From UBA668 sp038234785 (GTDB lineage: Bacteria; Actinomycetota; Acidimicrobiia; Acidimicrobiales; Ilumatobacteraceae): DNA of 64,000 nt. The notes under the pieces are model-generated. The model was not told the DNA's origin, searched no databases, and worked only from the letters and a program-made list of their open reading frames with translations. The stretch lies in NCBI GenBank assembly GCA_038234785.1, contig JBBQTC010000001.1, positions 1 to 64,000 on the forward strand. The letters are read 5' to 3'. Positions 50,438 to 59,088 of the stretch are shown piece after piece. Numbering within the stretch: position 1 is the first letter of the stretch; the number at the start of each line of letters is the position of its first letter. Position numbers and translations under genes: made by a program.

Positions 50438-52111
50438 TCAGGCCTCCATCACGACGGGGACGATCATCGGGCGGCGCTTGGTGCGTTCGTTGACGAACTT
50501 CCCCGCGGCACGCCGCACGTCGCGCTCGAGCGACTCGACATTTCTGACGCCCGCCGCGAGCGCCTTCTCGACGGTCTCGGCGACCCGATCGCATGCCTCG
50601 TCGAGCAGGTCCTCGGCTTCGGGGGCGTACACCCACCCACGAGTGATGATCTCGGGCCCGACGAGCACCTTGCCGGTTTCGATGTCGACGGTGACCACGA
50701 CCACGACCACGCCCTCCTCGGCCAGCACCTTGCGGTCACGCAGCACACCCTGGCCCACATCGCCGACGATCCCGTCGACGTAGAGGTACCCGGCCGGTAC
50801 ACGACCAACGGCCGACAGCCCGTCGTCGTCGAGTTGCAGCACATCGCCGTCCTCGCACACCAACACGTGATCGCGCGGCACACCCATGAGGTAGCCGAGC
50901 TTGGCGTTGGCGACCATGTGCCGATACTCACCGTGGATCGGCACGAAGAACTCGGGATTGGTGATCGATAGGTAGGTCTTGATCTCGTCGGCCTGCGCGT
51001 GGCCGGTGGCGTGGACGTCGGCGACGCCGGAGTGGATGACCTCGACGCCGGCGCGCAGGAGGTCGTCGATGACGCGGTTCACGGCTCCCTCGTTCCCGGG
51101 GATCGCGTGGCTGGACAGCACGACGGTGTCGTGATCGCCGGCCTTGACCCACTTGCTCTCGCCACGGGCGAGCAGCGCCAGCGCCGACATCGGCTCACCC
51201 TGGGAGCCCGTGGACACGATGCACACCTGACCGGGCGGGTACTTGTCGGCCTCCTCGATGTCGACCAGCGACGCATCGGGAATGTTCAACACGCCGAGGT
51301 CGCGACCGAGTCGGACGTTCTTCTTCATGCTCAGCCCGAGCGTCGCCACGACTCGCCCGTTGGCAATCGCGGCATCGGCGATCTGCTGGATGCGGTGCAG
51401 GTGGCTGGCGAAGCTGGCGGTGATGATCCGTCGACCCTTCTGGTCGGCGAACACACTGCGCAGCACGGAACCCACGCTGGTCTCGCTGGGCGAGTGACCG
51501 TGCTCCTCGGCGTTGGTGCTGTCGGCGAGCAGCAATCGAATGCCCTCGATGGTGGCGATGGCGCCGATACGACCGAGGTCGGTGCGACGGCCGTCGACCG
51601 GCGTGAGGTCGAGCTTGAAGTCACCCGTATGGAGGATGACTCCCTGCGGTGTGTGCAGGCAGATCGCGTGGGCGTGCGGCACGGAGTGGGTGACCGGGAT
51701 GAACTCGACGTCGAAGGGGCCGATCATCAACCGTTGGCCGTCCTTGACGACGTTCATCTCGGTCCGACCGAGGAGACCCGCTTCCTCGATGCGGTTGCGG
51801 GCGAGGCCGAGCGTGACAGCGGAGCCGTAGATGGGGAAGCTCAGTTCGCGCAGCAGGTACTGCAACGCGCCGACGTGGTCCTCGTGACCGTGCGTGGCGA
51901 CGAGGCCGACGATGCGGTCAGCCTGCTCGCGCAGCCAGGTGAAGTCCGGGAGCACGAGGTCGATGCCATGCATGTCGGCGTCGGGGAACATGAGCCCACA
52001 GTCGATGAGCAGGATCCGCCGCTCGTCGCCGACACCCTGTTCGATGGCCATGCAGTTGCGGCCGATCTCACCGAGACCGCCGAGGAACACGATACGTACG
52101 GGGGTGGCCAT
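50438..52111 (-). CDS. rnj: Ribonuclease J
   Basis: This 557-residue metallo-beta-lactamase/beta-CASP ribonuclease matures and degrades RNA by 5'-3' exonuclease and endonuclease action. The metal motif HGHEDH is at residues 74-79 (His74, His76, Asp78, His79). The beta-CASP domain includes DSTNAEEHGHSPSE and VSTGSQGEPMSAL, and SHAIPGNE and GDVHATGHA supply late metal-binding histidines. A C-terminal domain follows after residue 450. dapA lies three bases upstream, as in many Actinobacteria. Confidence 0.96.
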   Translation of the reverse strand: MATPVRIVFLGGLGEIGRNCMAIEQGVGDERRILLIDCGLMFPDADMHGIDLVLPDFTWLREQADRIVGLVATHGHEDHVGALQYLLRELSFPIYGSAVTLGLARNRIEEAGLLGRTEMNVVKDGQRLMIGPFDVEFIPVTHSVPHAHAICLHTPQGVILHTGDFKLDLTPVDGRRTDLGRIGAIATIEGIRLLLADSTNAEEHGHSPSETSVGSVLRSVFADQKGRRIITASFASHLHRIQQIADAAIANGRVVATLGLSMKKNVRLGRDLGVLNIPDASLVDIEEADKYPPGQVCIVSTGSQGEPMSALALLARGESKWVKAGDHDTVVLSSHAIPGNEGAVNRVIDDLLRAGVEVIHSGVADVHATGHAQADEIKTYLSITNPEFFVPIHGEYRHMVANAKLGYLMGVPRDHVLVCEDGDVLQLDDDGLSAVGRVPAGYLYVDGIVGDVGQGVLRDRKVLAEEGVVVVVVTVDIETGKVLVGPEIITRGWVYAPEAEDLLDEACDRVAETVEKALAAGVRNVESLERDVRRAAGKFVNERTKRRPMIVPVVMEA

Positions 52112-52114
52112 CAG

Positions 52115-53029
52115 TTACTGCGTGGGGCGTTGGGGGAAAGCATCCCGCCAGCGTTGCAGGTTTGCGAGCACCTGTGGCACTCGGTCCTCGACGACGGCGG
52201 GTGCCGGGCCCATCGGCAGGCGGGCCTGTCCGACCCGAAAGCCCAGGTGCCGCATGACCGCCTTGGTCGGGAGCGGATTCGGAGCGTCGTCGCCGGTTTC
52301 GAACGCGAAGCTCTCCAACATCCGGGAGTTCACCAGGCGCGCGGCCGCGGTGTCGCCCTTCTCCCACAGGTCGAACATCTCTTGGTGATCAGGAGCGGTC
52401 CAGTGGGTGGCGACGCCGACGACACCGACGATGCCACTGGCCAGCAGGGGCAGGGTCATGCCGTCGTCGCCGCTGTAGACCTCGAATCCATCCGGCGCGC
52501 TCGAGATGAGCGTGGCCGTCTCCCCCGGGTTCCCGGCGGCATCCTTGAGCGCCACCACGTTGGGCACCTCACGTGCGAGCCGGAGCAGCACTGCGGTGCT
52601 GATCTTGCGTCCGGTGCGCACCGGGATGTCGTAGATCATCTGCGGCAGCGGCGTGGCCGCAGCCATCGCCCGCAGATGCGCCTCGATCCCCGCCTGCGAG
52701 GGCCGGTTGTAGTACGGGCACAGCGCGAGGATGCCGGCCGCGCCGAGCGCAGTGGCCTCCCTGGTGAGGTGCACCGAGTGGGCGGTGTCGTTGGTGCCCG
52801 AGCCGGCGATGACGGGGATGGTGACGGCCTCGATGACGGCGGCGAACAGACTGAGCCGTTCGTCGTCGGTCAGGGTCGGCGCCTCGCCCGTGGTGCCCGC
52901 GACCACCAGCCCGTCGTGGCCTTGGTCCTGCAGCCACCTCGCGAGCCGTACCGCCTCGTCCAGGTCGAGCGCACCGTCGTCGTCGAACGGCGTCACCATC
53001 GCCGAGAGCACTCTTCCGAAGCGTGCCAT
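52115..53029 (-). CDS. dapA: 4-hydroxy-tetrahydrodipicolinate synthase
   Basis: This 304-residue TIM-barrel lyase condenses pyruvate and aspartate semialdehyde in lysine/diaminopimelate synthesis. The Schiff-base Lys162 lies in VVALKDAAGN, Tyr133 in MIYDIPVRTG, the pyruvate-binding AGTTGEAPTL at 44-53, and CPYYNRPS at 104-111. Residue positions match the E. coli enzyme closely. The start shares one base with the upstream winged-helix gene's stop (TGATG). The partner dapB is 9 kb away, separated by an accessory block. Confidence 0.97.
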   Translation of the reverse strand: MARFGRVLSAMVTPFDDDGALDLDEAVRLARWLQDQGHDGLVVAGTTGEAPTLTDDERLSLFAAVIEAVTIPVIAGSGTNDTAHSVHLTREATALGAAGILALCPYYNRPSQAGIEAHLRAMAAATPLPQMIYDIPVRTGRKISTAVLLRLAREVPNVVALKDAAGNPGETATLISSAPDGFEVYSGDDGMTLPLLASGIVGVVGVATHWTAPDHQEMFDLWEKGDTAAARLVNSRMLESFAFETGDDAPNPLPTKAVMRHLGFRVGQARLPMGPAPAVVEDRVPQVLANLQRWRDAFPQRPTQ

Positions 53030-53649
53030 CAGAACGACCCTTCCGCCGCTCGGTCGATGCCTTGGGTGAGGATGAGGTCTTCGTGAAGCTCCATCCAGAC
53101 ATCGTGGTAGCTGCCGCACATCACGCCCGTGAACATTTTCGTTTCACCCTCCACCACTTTCAGGCACGTCCGTGCCAATCGTGGTCCGTATGGCGCGAGC
53201 CGAGTGAGCACGTCGGCCATCCGCGCCACCACGGGGGCTGCGGCTGCGTCGAGCGCGACCAGTCGATCGATGACGGCGCCGTCGTGGTCGGCGTCGGTGT
53301 GGTCGTTGGGCTGACCGCCGCGCAGCTGCCAGTCGCCGCACAGCGACTTGAACTCCTCGTTGAGGACGATGAACGCGTGGTACGGCTCGTAGAGCAGTTC
53401 ACCCATGTGCCCGCCGCCGACGTCCTCGGTGAGCGCGATGTGATGCTCCTCGCGACCCACCGTGGTGAGCTGCCACAGTTCACGCGCCTCGCGGAACTGC
53501 GCCCATTCGCGCTGGAGCAGCGCCTGCAGATGATCCTCCACCACGCTCAATGGCAGGTCGGCCACCTCGGCGATGGTCTCGGCCTTCGCGAAGCCCTTGA
53601 TGCGCAACGCGTGAAACGTGCGGAAGAACGGGTCGGATGCGTTCGACAT
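53029..53649 (-). CDS. Hypothetical protein with winged-helix-like N-terminus
   Basis: This 206-residue protein has an N-terminal segment (about 7-75: FFRTFHALRIKGFAKAET, EVADLPLSVVEDHLQALLQ, REARELWQLTTVGREEH) that reads like a MarR/winged-helix DNA-binding domain with its wing. A C-terminal helical region of unknown function follows, containing YEPYHAFIVLNEEFKSLCGDWQ. It is coupled to dapA by a one-base overlap. A regulatory role is inferred only from the fold. The diiron protein gene ends 32 bases upstream on the same strand. Confidence 0.85.
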   Translation of the reverse strand: MSNASDPFFRTFHALRIKGFAKAETIAEVADLPLSVVEDHLQALLQREWAQFREARELWQLTTVGREEHHIALTEDVGGGHMGELLYEPYHAFIVLNEEFKSLCGDWQLRGGQPNDHTDADHDGAVIDRLVALDAAAAPVVARMADVLTRLAPYGPRLARTCLKVVEGETKMFTGVMCGSYHDVWMELHEDLILTQGIDRAAEGSF

Positions 53650-53681
53650 CGCGGCCCAGCGTAGTGCAGTCGACCGACGTG

Positions 53682-54812
53682 TCAGCTGCCCGCGGCGGGA
53701 AGCTCGTTGCCGATCTCGAAGGCGCTGTACTCCTCGCCCGTGTCGGCCCAATCCTCGAACTGGATGACACCCATCTCTTCGAACCGGCGACGGAGCCACT
53801 GGTCGTTGCGCTCGAGCAGGCCGAGCTTCTTGCAGTTCGGCACGATCTTGCTGAACAGCATGCTCTGGAAGATGATCCGGGTCGGATCGCCGAGCACCAG
53901 CGGAAGGATGTCCTTCACGTTCACGCCCATGCGCTCCCACACCTCTTGCGACATGAATCGGTCGCGCATGCGAATGGCGGCCTCGAACGCGAACTCCTGG
54001 CGCTCCTTCATCTCGGCGTCGGTCATCTGGTCGTAGCACTCCTTCAGCGACAGCACGCCGAAGGCCACGTGACGGGCCTCGTCGCTCATGACGTAGCGCA
54101 GCAGCTGCTTGAGCAACGGCTCGGTGGTCATCTGCTGCTGGAAGCCGAAGGCGGCGAGTGCAAGGCCTTCGACCATGATCTGCATGCCGAGATAGGTCAT
54201 GTCCCAGCGGCTGTCGTTGATGATGTCGTCGAGGAGCATGCGCAGGTGGATGTTGATCTGGTACTCGCCGCCGAGCTTCTCGTCGAGGTAACGGGCGAAG
54301 ACCTCGACGTGACGGGCCTCGTCGACGACCTGGGTGCTGGCGTAGAGCTTCGCGTCGTACCACGGGACGGTCTCGACGATCTTCGCCGTGCAGATCAGGG
54401 CGCCCTGCTCGCCGTGCATGAACTGGCTGAGGCTCCAGTTCTTGCTCTCGATGTTGAACTCGAGCCACTTCTTGTCGTCCCACTTCTCGACCGGAGTACC
54501 GATGAAGGTGGCCGGGTCGAGACCGGTGCCGATGAGCTCGCGCTCCTCGATGGCGCACTTCTCGACGTCGACGTCGAGGTGCCAGGGAAGGTCGGTGGTG
54601 GCGTTCCACTGGCCGGTCTTGGCCTTCTCGTACAGCTTGCGCAGCGCCGGACGCTGCAGCGAGTAGTCCCAGGTGAAGATGGTGTCGGCGTTGTTCTTCA
54701 CCACGTGCTCGACCTCGTTGGGGTCGGCGTTCGGGATGGCGAGGATGGCGTCGACGTCGTTGATCTCGGCGCGGCCGATGATGTCTTCGTTGGTGTTGTG
54801 GGTGACGGTCAT
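53682..54812 (-). CDS. Ferritin-like diiron protein (possible N- or C-oxygenase)
   Basis: This 376-residue protein carries a complete set of diiron ligands: Glu135 (GEQ), Glu165/His168 (DEARH), Glu215 (VEG), Glu245/His248 (DEARH). The spacing is that of ferritin-like/RNR-R2-like oxygenases. No Tyr or radical-transfer chain of RNR is evident. Function in this subgroup is unclear. Known relatives include oxygenases acting on fatty acids, amines or alkenes. An AGGAGC ribosome binding site (54823-54828) precedes the ATG at 54812. The TetR gene ends seven bases upstream, implying one transcript under TetR control. Confidence 0.9.
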   Translation of the reverse strand: MTVTHNTNEDIIGRAEINDVDAILAIPNADPNEVEHVVKNNADTIFTWDYSLQRPALRKLYEKAKTGQWNATTDLPWHLDVDVEKCAIEERELIGTGLDPATFIGTPVEKWDDKKWLEFNIESKNWSLSQFMHGEQGALICTAKIVETVPWYDAKLYASTQVVDEARHVEVFARYLDEKLGGEYQINIHLRMLLDDIINDSRWDMTYLGMQIMVEGLALAAFGFQQQMTTEPLLKQLLRYVMSDEARHVAFGVLSLKECYDQMTDAEMKERQEFAFEAAIRMRDRFMSQEVWERMGVNVKDILPLVLGDPTRIIFQSMLFSKIVPNCKKLGLLERNDQWLRRRFEEMGVIQFEDWADTGEEYSAFEIGNELPAAGS

Positions 54813-54819
54813 GTCGGAA

Positions 54820-55434
54820 CTAGCTCCTGGTGAGTGCTGCGGTGGTGAGAGAGGCGTGGAAGCCCGGAAGGATGAAGGTGGAGATGAAGGCGCGGGCGGA
54901 CTCGACATCGCCGAGGTCCACATGCTCGGAGGGGGCGAGGAAGTAGCTGATGACGAGCCGCGAGAGCAACTCGACCAACCTCGCCGACTCGCGCCGTGGG
55001 AGGTACTCGTCCACGAGTGGCACGAGGAACACGGTGGCAACACGGATGATCCGCGGCAGGCCGTCGACGGTGAGCTGGCCGAGCGCCTCGCCCGGTTCGG
55101 AGGCGAGCATCGACGCCAGATCCTGGTCGACCCGCAGCTCGTGCGTGGCGGCGACCACGGTGCGAACCAGCAGTTCCTCGATGTCGTGCGTGTCGTGGAT
55201 GTGGCCGGCGAGGCGAGTGAAGAAGTCCTCCAACTCACGCACACGAAGCGCCTCGAACAGCACGTCCTTGCCGCCGGGGAACATCCGGTAGAGCGTCGCG
55301 CGGGACACTCCGGCCTCCGACGCGATGTCGTCGATGGTGACCTTGGCGACGCCCCAACGGTGCACGCACGACTTCGCTGCGTCGAGCACTCGCGCCTCCA
55401 TGGGCGCAACGACGGACAAGGGGTTCGGGGTCAT
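54820..55434 (-). CDS. TetR-family regulator of the diiron-protein operon
   Basis: This 204-residue TetR repressor has a helix-turn-helix in residues 14-62 (ARVLDAAKSCVHRWGVAKVT, then DIASEAGVSRATLYRMFPGGKDVL) and a helical ligand domain. Starting three bases upstream of its ATG (55434) is an inverted repeat at 55437-55467 that is probably its own operator. The diiron protein gene follows seven bases after the stop, so regulator and enzyme are likely co-repressed. Confidence 0.92.
   Translation of the reverse strand: MTPNPLSVVAPMEARVLDAAKSCVHRWGVAKVTIDDIASEAGVSRATLYRMFPGGKDVLFEALRVRELEDFFTRLAGHIHDTHDIEELLVRTVVAATHELRVDQDLASMLASEPGEALGQLTVDGLPRIIRVATVFLVPLVDEYLPRRESARLVELLSRLVISYFLAPSEHVDLGDVESARAFISTFILPGFHASLTTAALTRS
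54823..54828 (-). promoter_or_regulatory. Ribosome binding site of the diiron-protein gene
   Basis: AGGAGC on the minus strand lies 10 bases before the ATG at 54812, immediately upstream of the TetR stop region, and supports that start. Confidence 0.6.
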
Positions 55435-55436
55435 CA

Positions 55437-55467
55437 GATGAGACAGTAAGACGATTTCCGTCTCATC
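55437..55467. promoter_or_regulatory. Inverted repeat upstream of the TetR/diiron operon
   Basis: Arms GATGAGAC (55437-55444) and GTCTCATC (55460-55467) are perfect 8-bp inverted repeats 15 bases apart. A second dyad, AGACG (55449-55453) with CGTCT (55459-55463), is nested inside. The element begins three bases from the TetR start codon. Nested dyads of this kind are typical of TetR-family operators. Confidence 0.6.
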
Positions 55468-55483
55468 GTCAAGGGCTTGGTCC

Positions 55484-55500
55484 GGATATCTGAGATATCC
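55484..55500. promoter_or_regulatory. GGATATC-TGA-GATATCC palindrome
   Basis: A perfect dyad with 7-bp arms lies midway in the 139-base divergent region between the TetR gene and the amino-acid ABC transporter. Its AT-rich half-sites differ from the GTCTC-type repeat nearby, so it may bind a different regulator, for the transporter genes. Confidence 0.5.
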
Positions 55501-55557
55501 TGGTCGGACCCCAGCGTGAACAGCTGCCGGGTCATGTCACCCACGACACCGCCACCC

Positions 55558-55563
55558 AAGGAG
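55558..55563 (+). promoter_or_regulatory. Ribosome binding site of the substrate-binding lipoprotein
   Basis: AAGGAG ends 10 bases before the ATG at 55574 and is one of the strongest Shine-Dalgarno matches in the window. Strong translation suits a binding protein needed in excess over its permease. Confidence 0.7.
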
Positions 55564-55573
55564 TTTCCCCATC

Positions 55574-56482
55574 ATGAAGCGCAAGATCCTCGCGTTCGCA
55601 GCGATGGGCGCCGTGTTGCTCGCCGCCTGTGGCAGCGACAGCACCTCGTCCGACACCGCTGCCCCCACCACCATGGCCTCGGACACCACCATGGCCTCGG
55701 ACACCACCATGGCCGGCGAGGACGCCATGGCATGCGCCCAGGGCAAGACGCTCGCAGCCGGCTCGCTCACCATCGCCACCGGCGATCCTGCCTTCCCGCC
55801 GTACGTCATCGACGACAAGCCCGAGTCCGGACAGGGCTTCGAGGCGGCGCTGGCACTCGCCGTCGCCAAGGAACTCGGCTTCGAGGGCGACGCAGTGAAG
55901 TGGGTCCGGACGTCGTTCGACACGGCCGTCGCCGGCAGCGACACCAACTTCGACTTCAACCTGCAGCAGTTCACGATCAGCGCCGACCGCGAGAAGGTCG
56001 TGTCGTTCAGCGACCCGTACTACACCGCGAACCAGGCCGTGCTCGGCTACGCCGACGGTCCCGGCAAGGACGTCAAGACGGTCGCCGACCTGAAGTCGCT
56101 CAAGCTGGGCGCTGCGGCCGGCACCACCAGCCTCCAGTTCATCACCGACGTCATCAAGCCCGATGTCGAGCCCTTCGCGTTCAACAGCAACGCCGATGCC
56201 AAGACCGCACTCGACAACAAGCAGATCGACGCGATCATCACCGACCTGCCCACGGGCCTCTACATCTCCGCCGTCGAGATCGAGGGCACCAAGGTGTTCG
56301 GCCAGTTCCCCGTCGACGCCAACGGTTCGGCCGAGTGGGGCCTGCTCTTCGTGAAGGACAACCCGCTCGTGTCCTGCGCCAACATGGCGCTCGCCAACCT
56401 CACCGCGTCGGGCGAGCTCGACTCCATCACCAAGCAGTGGATGGCCGACTACCTCGAAGCACCCACGCTCCCGGAGAGCTGA
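55574..56482 (+). CDS. Amino-acid ABC transporter substrate-binding lipoprotein
   Basis: This 302-residue SBP_bac_3 family protein has a lipoprotein signal (KRKILAFAAMGAVLLAAC) and a Thr/Met-rich linker with an 18-bp DNA repeat. A bilobal binding domain begins near residue 63 (LTIATGDPAFPPYVI, SGQGFEAALALAVAKELG, FDFNLQQFTISADREKVVSFSD). The last of these is the family signature region. It binds polar or aromatic amino acids or related small ligands outside the membrane. It heads a three-gene unit with permease and ATPase. Confidence 0.95.
   Translation: MKRKILAFAAMGAVLLAACGSDSTSSDTAAPTTMASDTTMASDTTMAGEDAMACAQGKTLAAGSLTIATGDPAFPPYVIDDKPESGQGFEAALALAVAKELGFEGDAVKWVRTSFDTAVAGSDTNFDFNLQQFTISADREKVVSFSDPYYTANQAVLGYADGPGKDVKTVADLKSLKLGAAAGTTSLQFITDVIKPDVEPFAFNSNADAKTALDNKQIDAIITDLPTGLYISAVEIEGTKVFGQFPVDANGSAEWGLLFVKDNPLVSCANMALANLTASGELDSITKQWMADYLEAPTLPES
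55666..55714 (+). repeat. 18-bp tandem repeat in the lipoprotein linker
   Basis: Two full copies and most of a third of CACCACCATGGCCTCGGA encode TTMASD repeats just after the lipidated Cys of the substrate-binding protein. Copy number may vary by slippage without breaking the frame. Confidence 0.85.
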
Positions 56483-56501
56483 GCCTCTAACCTCATCAGT
56501 C

Positions 56502-57404
56502 ATGACCGATCTCGACGAGGGCGCCGACCGAGTGTCGGCGCCCTCTCGCGTCACCCGTCGGGAAGCCTGGCTGCGCCGCCAGCGGCGAAGGGCGTTGATC
56601 GTCGCCGTCGTCTCCACCGTTGTCACCTTCGCGCTGCTCACGTGGCTGGTCACCAGTTCCAGTGGCTGGCCGAAGGTGAAGACGATCTTCTTCAACGGTG
56701 ACCGCTTCCGACAGGACTTCCCCGAGATCCTCGGCTACCTCTGGGTCGACGTGAAGTTGTTCCTGCAGTGCGCGCCGCTGATCCTCGTCTGGGGGCTGGT
56801 GATCGCCCTGTTCAGGAACACCCGAAACCCGGCGCTGTTCCCGCTGCGCGCCTTCGCTGCGGTGTACACCGACTTCTTCCGCGGGGTCCCGATCATCCTC
56901 ACGATCTACCTCGTCGGCTTCGGCATCCCCAAGCTCGGTCTCCTCCACGGTGAGTTCCACGTGCTGTGGTTCGGCGGCAGCTGGAACTCCCCGTACCTGT
57001 GGGGTCCTGTGGCGCTCGTGCTCGCCTACTCGGCGTACGTGGCCGAGGTGTTCCGTTCCGGCATCGAGGGCGTCCACGAGAGTCAGCGCGCCGGCGCCCG
57101 ATCGCTGGGGCTGTCGCACGGACAGACGATGCGCCACGTGGTGGTTCCTCAGGCGGCCCGCCGGGTGGTGCCCCCGCTGATGAACGACTTCCTCTCGCTC
57201 CAGAAGGACGTCGCCCTGCTGAGCGTGCTCGGCATCATCGAGGTCTTCCGTCGGGCCACCTCGATCAAGGACCTCACCGCCAACTTCACTCCCCTTGTCG
57301 CCGCCGCACTGATCTTCCTCGCGCTCACCATTCCCGAGACGCGACTGGTCGACTGGTACTCGACACGCCAACGTCGACGCACCAGCGGGTCGGTGGTCAC
57401 ATGA
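56502..57404 (+). CDS. Amino-acid ABC transporter permease
   Basis: This 300-residue polar-amino-acid-type permease (HisM/GlnP family) has a basic cytosolic N-terminus and a first hydrophobic helix (LIVAVVSTVVTFALLTWLV). The EAA loop GARSLGLSHGQTMRHVVVPQ contacts the ATPase, and VPIILTIYLVGFGIP is in the transmembrane core. A single permease gene implies a homodimer. The stop overlaps the ATPase start as ATGA. It follows the binding-protein gene by 19 bases. Confidence 0.95.
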   Translation: MTDLDEGADRVSAPSRVTRREAWLRRQRRRALIVAVVSTVVTFALLTWLVTSSSGWPKVKTIFFNGDRFRQDFPEILGYLWVDVKLFLQCAPLILVWGLVIALFRNTRNPALFPLRAFAAVYTDFFRGVPIILTIYLVGFGIPKLGLLHGEFHVLWFGGSWNSPYLWGPVALVLAYSAYVAEVFRSGIEGVHESQRAGARSLGLSHGQTMRHVVVPQAARRVVPPLMNDFLSLQKDVALLSVLGIIEVFRRATSIKDLTANFTPLVAAALIFLALTIPETRLVDWYSTRQRRRTSGSVVT

Positions 57405-58159
57405 GCCCCAAGCTCAGCATCCTCGACGTTCGCAAGTCGTTCGGCTCGAAGCACGACCGCAAGGTGGTGCTCGACCACGTCTCGCTCGAGGTGGGCGAAC
57501 ACGAGGTGGTGTGTCTCATCGGCGCCAGCGGCTCGGGTAAGAGCACACTCCTGCGTTGCATCAACCTGCTCGAACCGATCGACGACGGAGCGATCCTGCT
57601 CGACGGCGTCGACATCAGCGAACCCGGGCTCGATGCCGACCCCATCCGCCGCCGCATCGGCATGGTGTTCCAGAGCTACAACCTCTTCCCGCACATGAGC
57701 GTGCTCAAGAACATCACGCTCGGCCCGACCAAGGTCCTCGGCACCGCCAAGGCCGAGGCCCACGCCGACGCCGTCGAGTTGCTCGGCCGCTTCGGTCTGG
57801 CCGACAAGGTCGACGCCTACCCGGACCAACTCTCCGGTGGCCAACAGCAACGAGTCGCGATCGTGCGCGCCTTGGCGATGCGGCCGGAGCTGATGTTGCT
57901 CGACGAGGTCACCGCGGCGCTCGATCCGGTGCTCGTCGGCGAGGTCCTCAACGTCATCCGCGACATGCGTGCCGCGGGGATGACCATGGTGCTCGCCACC
58001 CACGAGATGGGCTTCGCTCGTGAGATCAGCGACATGGTGTGCTTCCTCAAGGACGGCGTCATTCTTGAGAGCGGGCCACCAGGCCAGTTGTTCACCGCAC
58101 CGACCCACCAGGAGACGCACGACTTCCTCGAGCGGGTCATCGCCTCCGGACGTCTCTGA
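57401..58159 (+). CDS. Amino-acid ABC transporter ATP-binding protein
   Basis: This 252-residue ATPase (GlnQ/HisP family) energises the adjacent permease. Motifs are Walker A GASGSGKST, Q-loop VFQSYNLFPH, signature LSGGQQQRVAIVRALA, Walker B LMLLDEVTAALDP, and the switch His in ATHEMGFA. Walker B ends DE-V-TAALDP, where most relatives have DEPTSALDP; the catalytic Glu is retained. It completes the three-gene importer and is convergent with the DUF1996 lipoprotein gene (7-base gap). Confidence 0.97.
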   Translation: MSPKLSILDVRKSFGSKHDRKVVLDHVSLEVGEHEVVCLIGASGSGKSTLLRCINLLEPIDDGAILLDGVDISEPGLDADPIRRRIGMVFQSYNLFPHMSVLKNITLGPTKVLGTAKAEAHADAVELLGRFGLADKVDAYPDQLSGGQQQRVAIVRALAMRPELMLLDEVTAALDPVLVGEVLNVIRDMRAAGMTMVLATHEMGFAREISDMVCFLKDGVILESGPPGQLFTAPTHQETHDFLERVIASGRL

Positions 58160-58166
58160 CGGAGCT

Positions 58167-59078
58167 TCAGCCGGTCTTGCGGCCGCTGGTGACGCCGCAC
58201 ACCACGCGCCGGTGCAGGCAGAGGCGAACCTCGCTGTCGAGCTTCTCCTGGTTCCAGCCGTTCATGAAGTCTGCATGGCCCGTGGTCAGCCCGCCGCTGG
58301 CGAGTTGTAGCCCCGCAGTCGACCCCCACACCGGGTACTCGACGCTGAACTGGAGTTGTGTGATCGGCACCGGATGGCTCCCGGGGCAGACCCCCTTCGC
58401 GCTGTAGGCGACGTGGGCGTGGTGGTCGTCGCTGTCCAGGCGGCGACCGTCCCAGCAGTCGGGGAACGTCACGAGGAGTCGAAGGTTGCGACCCTCGACG
58501 CAGACCGGAGGGAGCACGTCACGTTCGCTGGCCGCGCCACAACTCCAGGCGACGATCGAGACCGGCTGATCACCCGTCGCGCCGGAGTTCCCCGCCACCA
58601 TCACCAGCCCGGCCGGGAACGGCTGCACGATCGTGGGGTCCACGTCGACGCCCGGCCGGTAGTACGCGGTGCTCTTGACGGGCACCAGCATCTCGCCGTC
58701 GCGCAGCAACGCAGGCGCCCAGTAGGCGGCGGTGTCGAGTTGTTGGTCGCAGGTCGTGGAGCCACCGATCAGCGCGGCGGTCGTCGTGTCGGCATCGACG
58801 TGCTCGTTGCCGAAGAACACGTGCAGGTGACTGAAGCCGGGTTGACCCGGGAACACGATGGGGTCGTCCATCGCCGCATGGCTGTACGCGCACTCCACGA
58901 GGAACTGCGGGATGGCGCCCTGGGGTCCGGCAACCGGTCGGTCCGGCCGCCCGAGGGAGGTGACATCGGTGTGCACGTGGACGTGCTCGGTGACGGAGGA
59001 CGCGCCTCCGTCACCGTCGCTGCAACCGACGACGAGTACGGCCGTCAGCGCGAGCAGCAGCCATCGATTGGTCGACAC
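58167..59078 (-). CDS. DUF1996-domain lipoprotein
   Basis: This 303-residue protein has a signal peptide (NRWLLLALTAVLVVGC, lipobox VVGC) and a DUF1996 domain recognised from AAMDDPIVFPGQPGFSHLHVFFGN, WAPALLRDG, YYRPGV, and a DDHHAHVAYS cluster. The N-terminal mature part contains HVHVHTD, a candidate metal-binding stretch. DUF1996 proteins are secreted in fungi and Actinobacteria, and their function is unknown. The start is a GTG at 59078. It follows the beta-helix gene by 10 bases, so the two are co-transcribed. Confidence 0.85.
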   Translation of the reverse strand: MSTNRWLLLALTAVLVVGCSDGDGGASSVTEHVHVHTDVTSLGRPDRPVAGPQGAIPQFLVECAYSHAAMDDPIVFPGQPGFSHLHVFFGNEHVDADTTTAALIGGSTTCDQQLDTAAYWAPALLRDGEMLVPVKSTAYYRPGVDVDPTIVQPFPAGLVMVAGNSGATGDQPVSIVAWSCGAASERDVLPPVCVEGRNLRLLVTFPDCWDGRRLDSDDHHAHVAYSAKGVCPGSHPVPITQLQFSVEYPVWGSTAGLQLASGGLTTGHADFMNGWNQEKLDSEVRLCLHRRVVCGVTSGRKTG

Positions 59079-59088
59079 GGCGTGGTAG

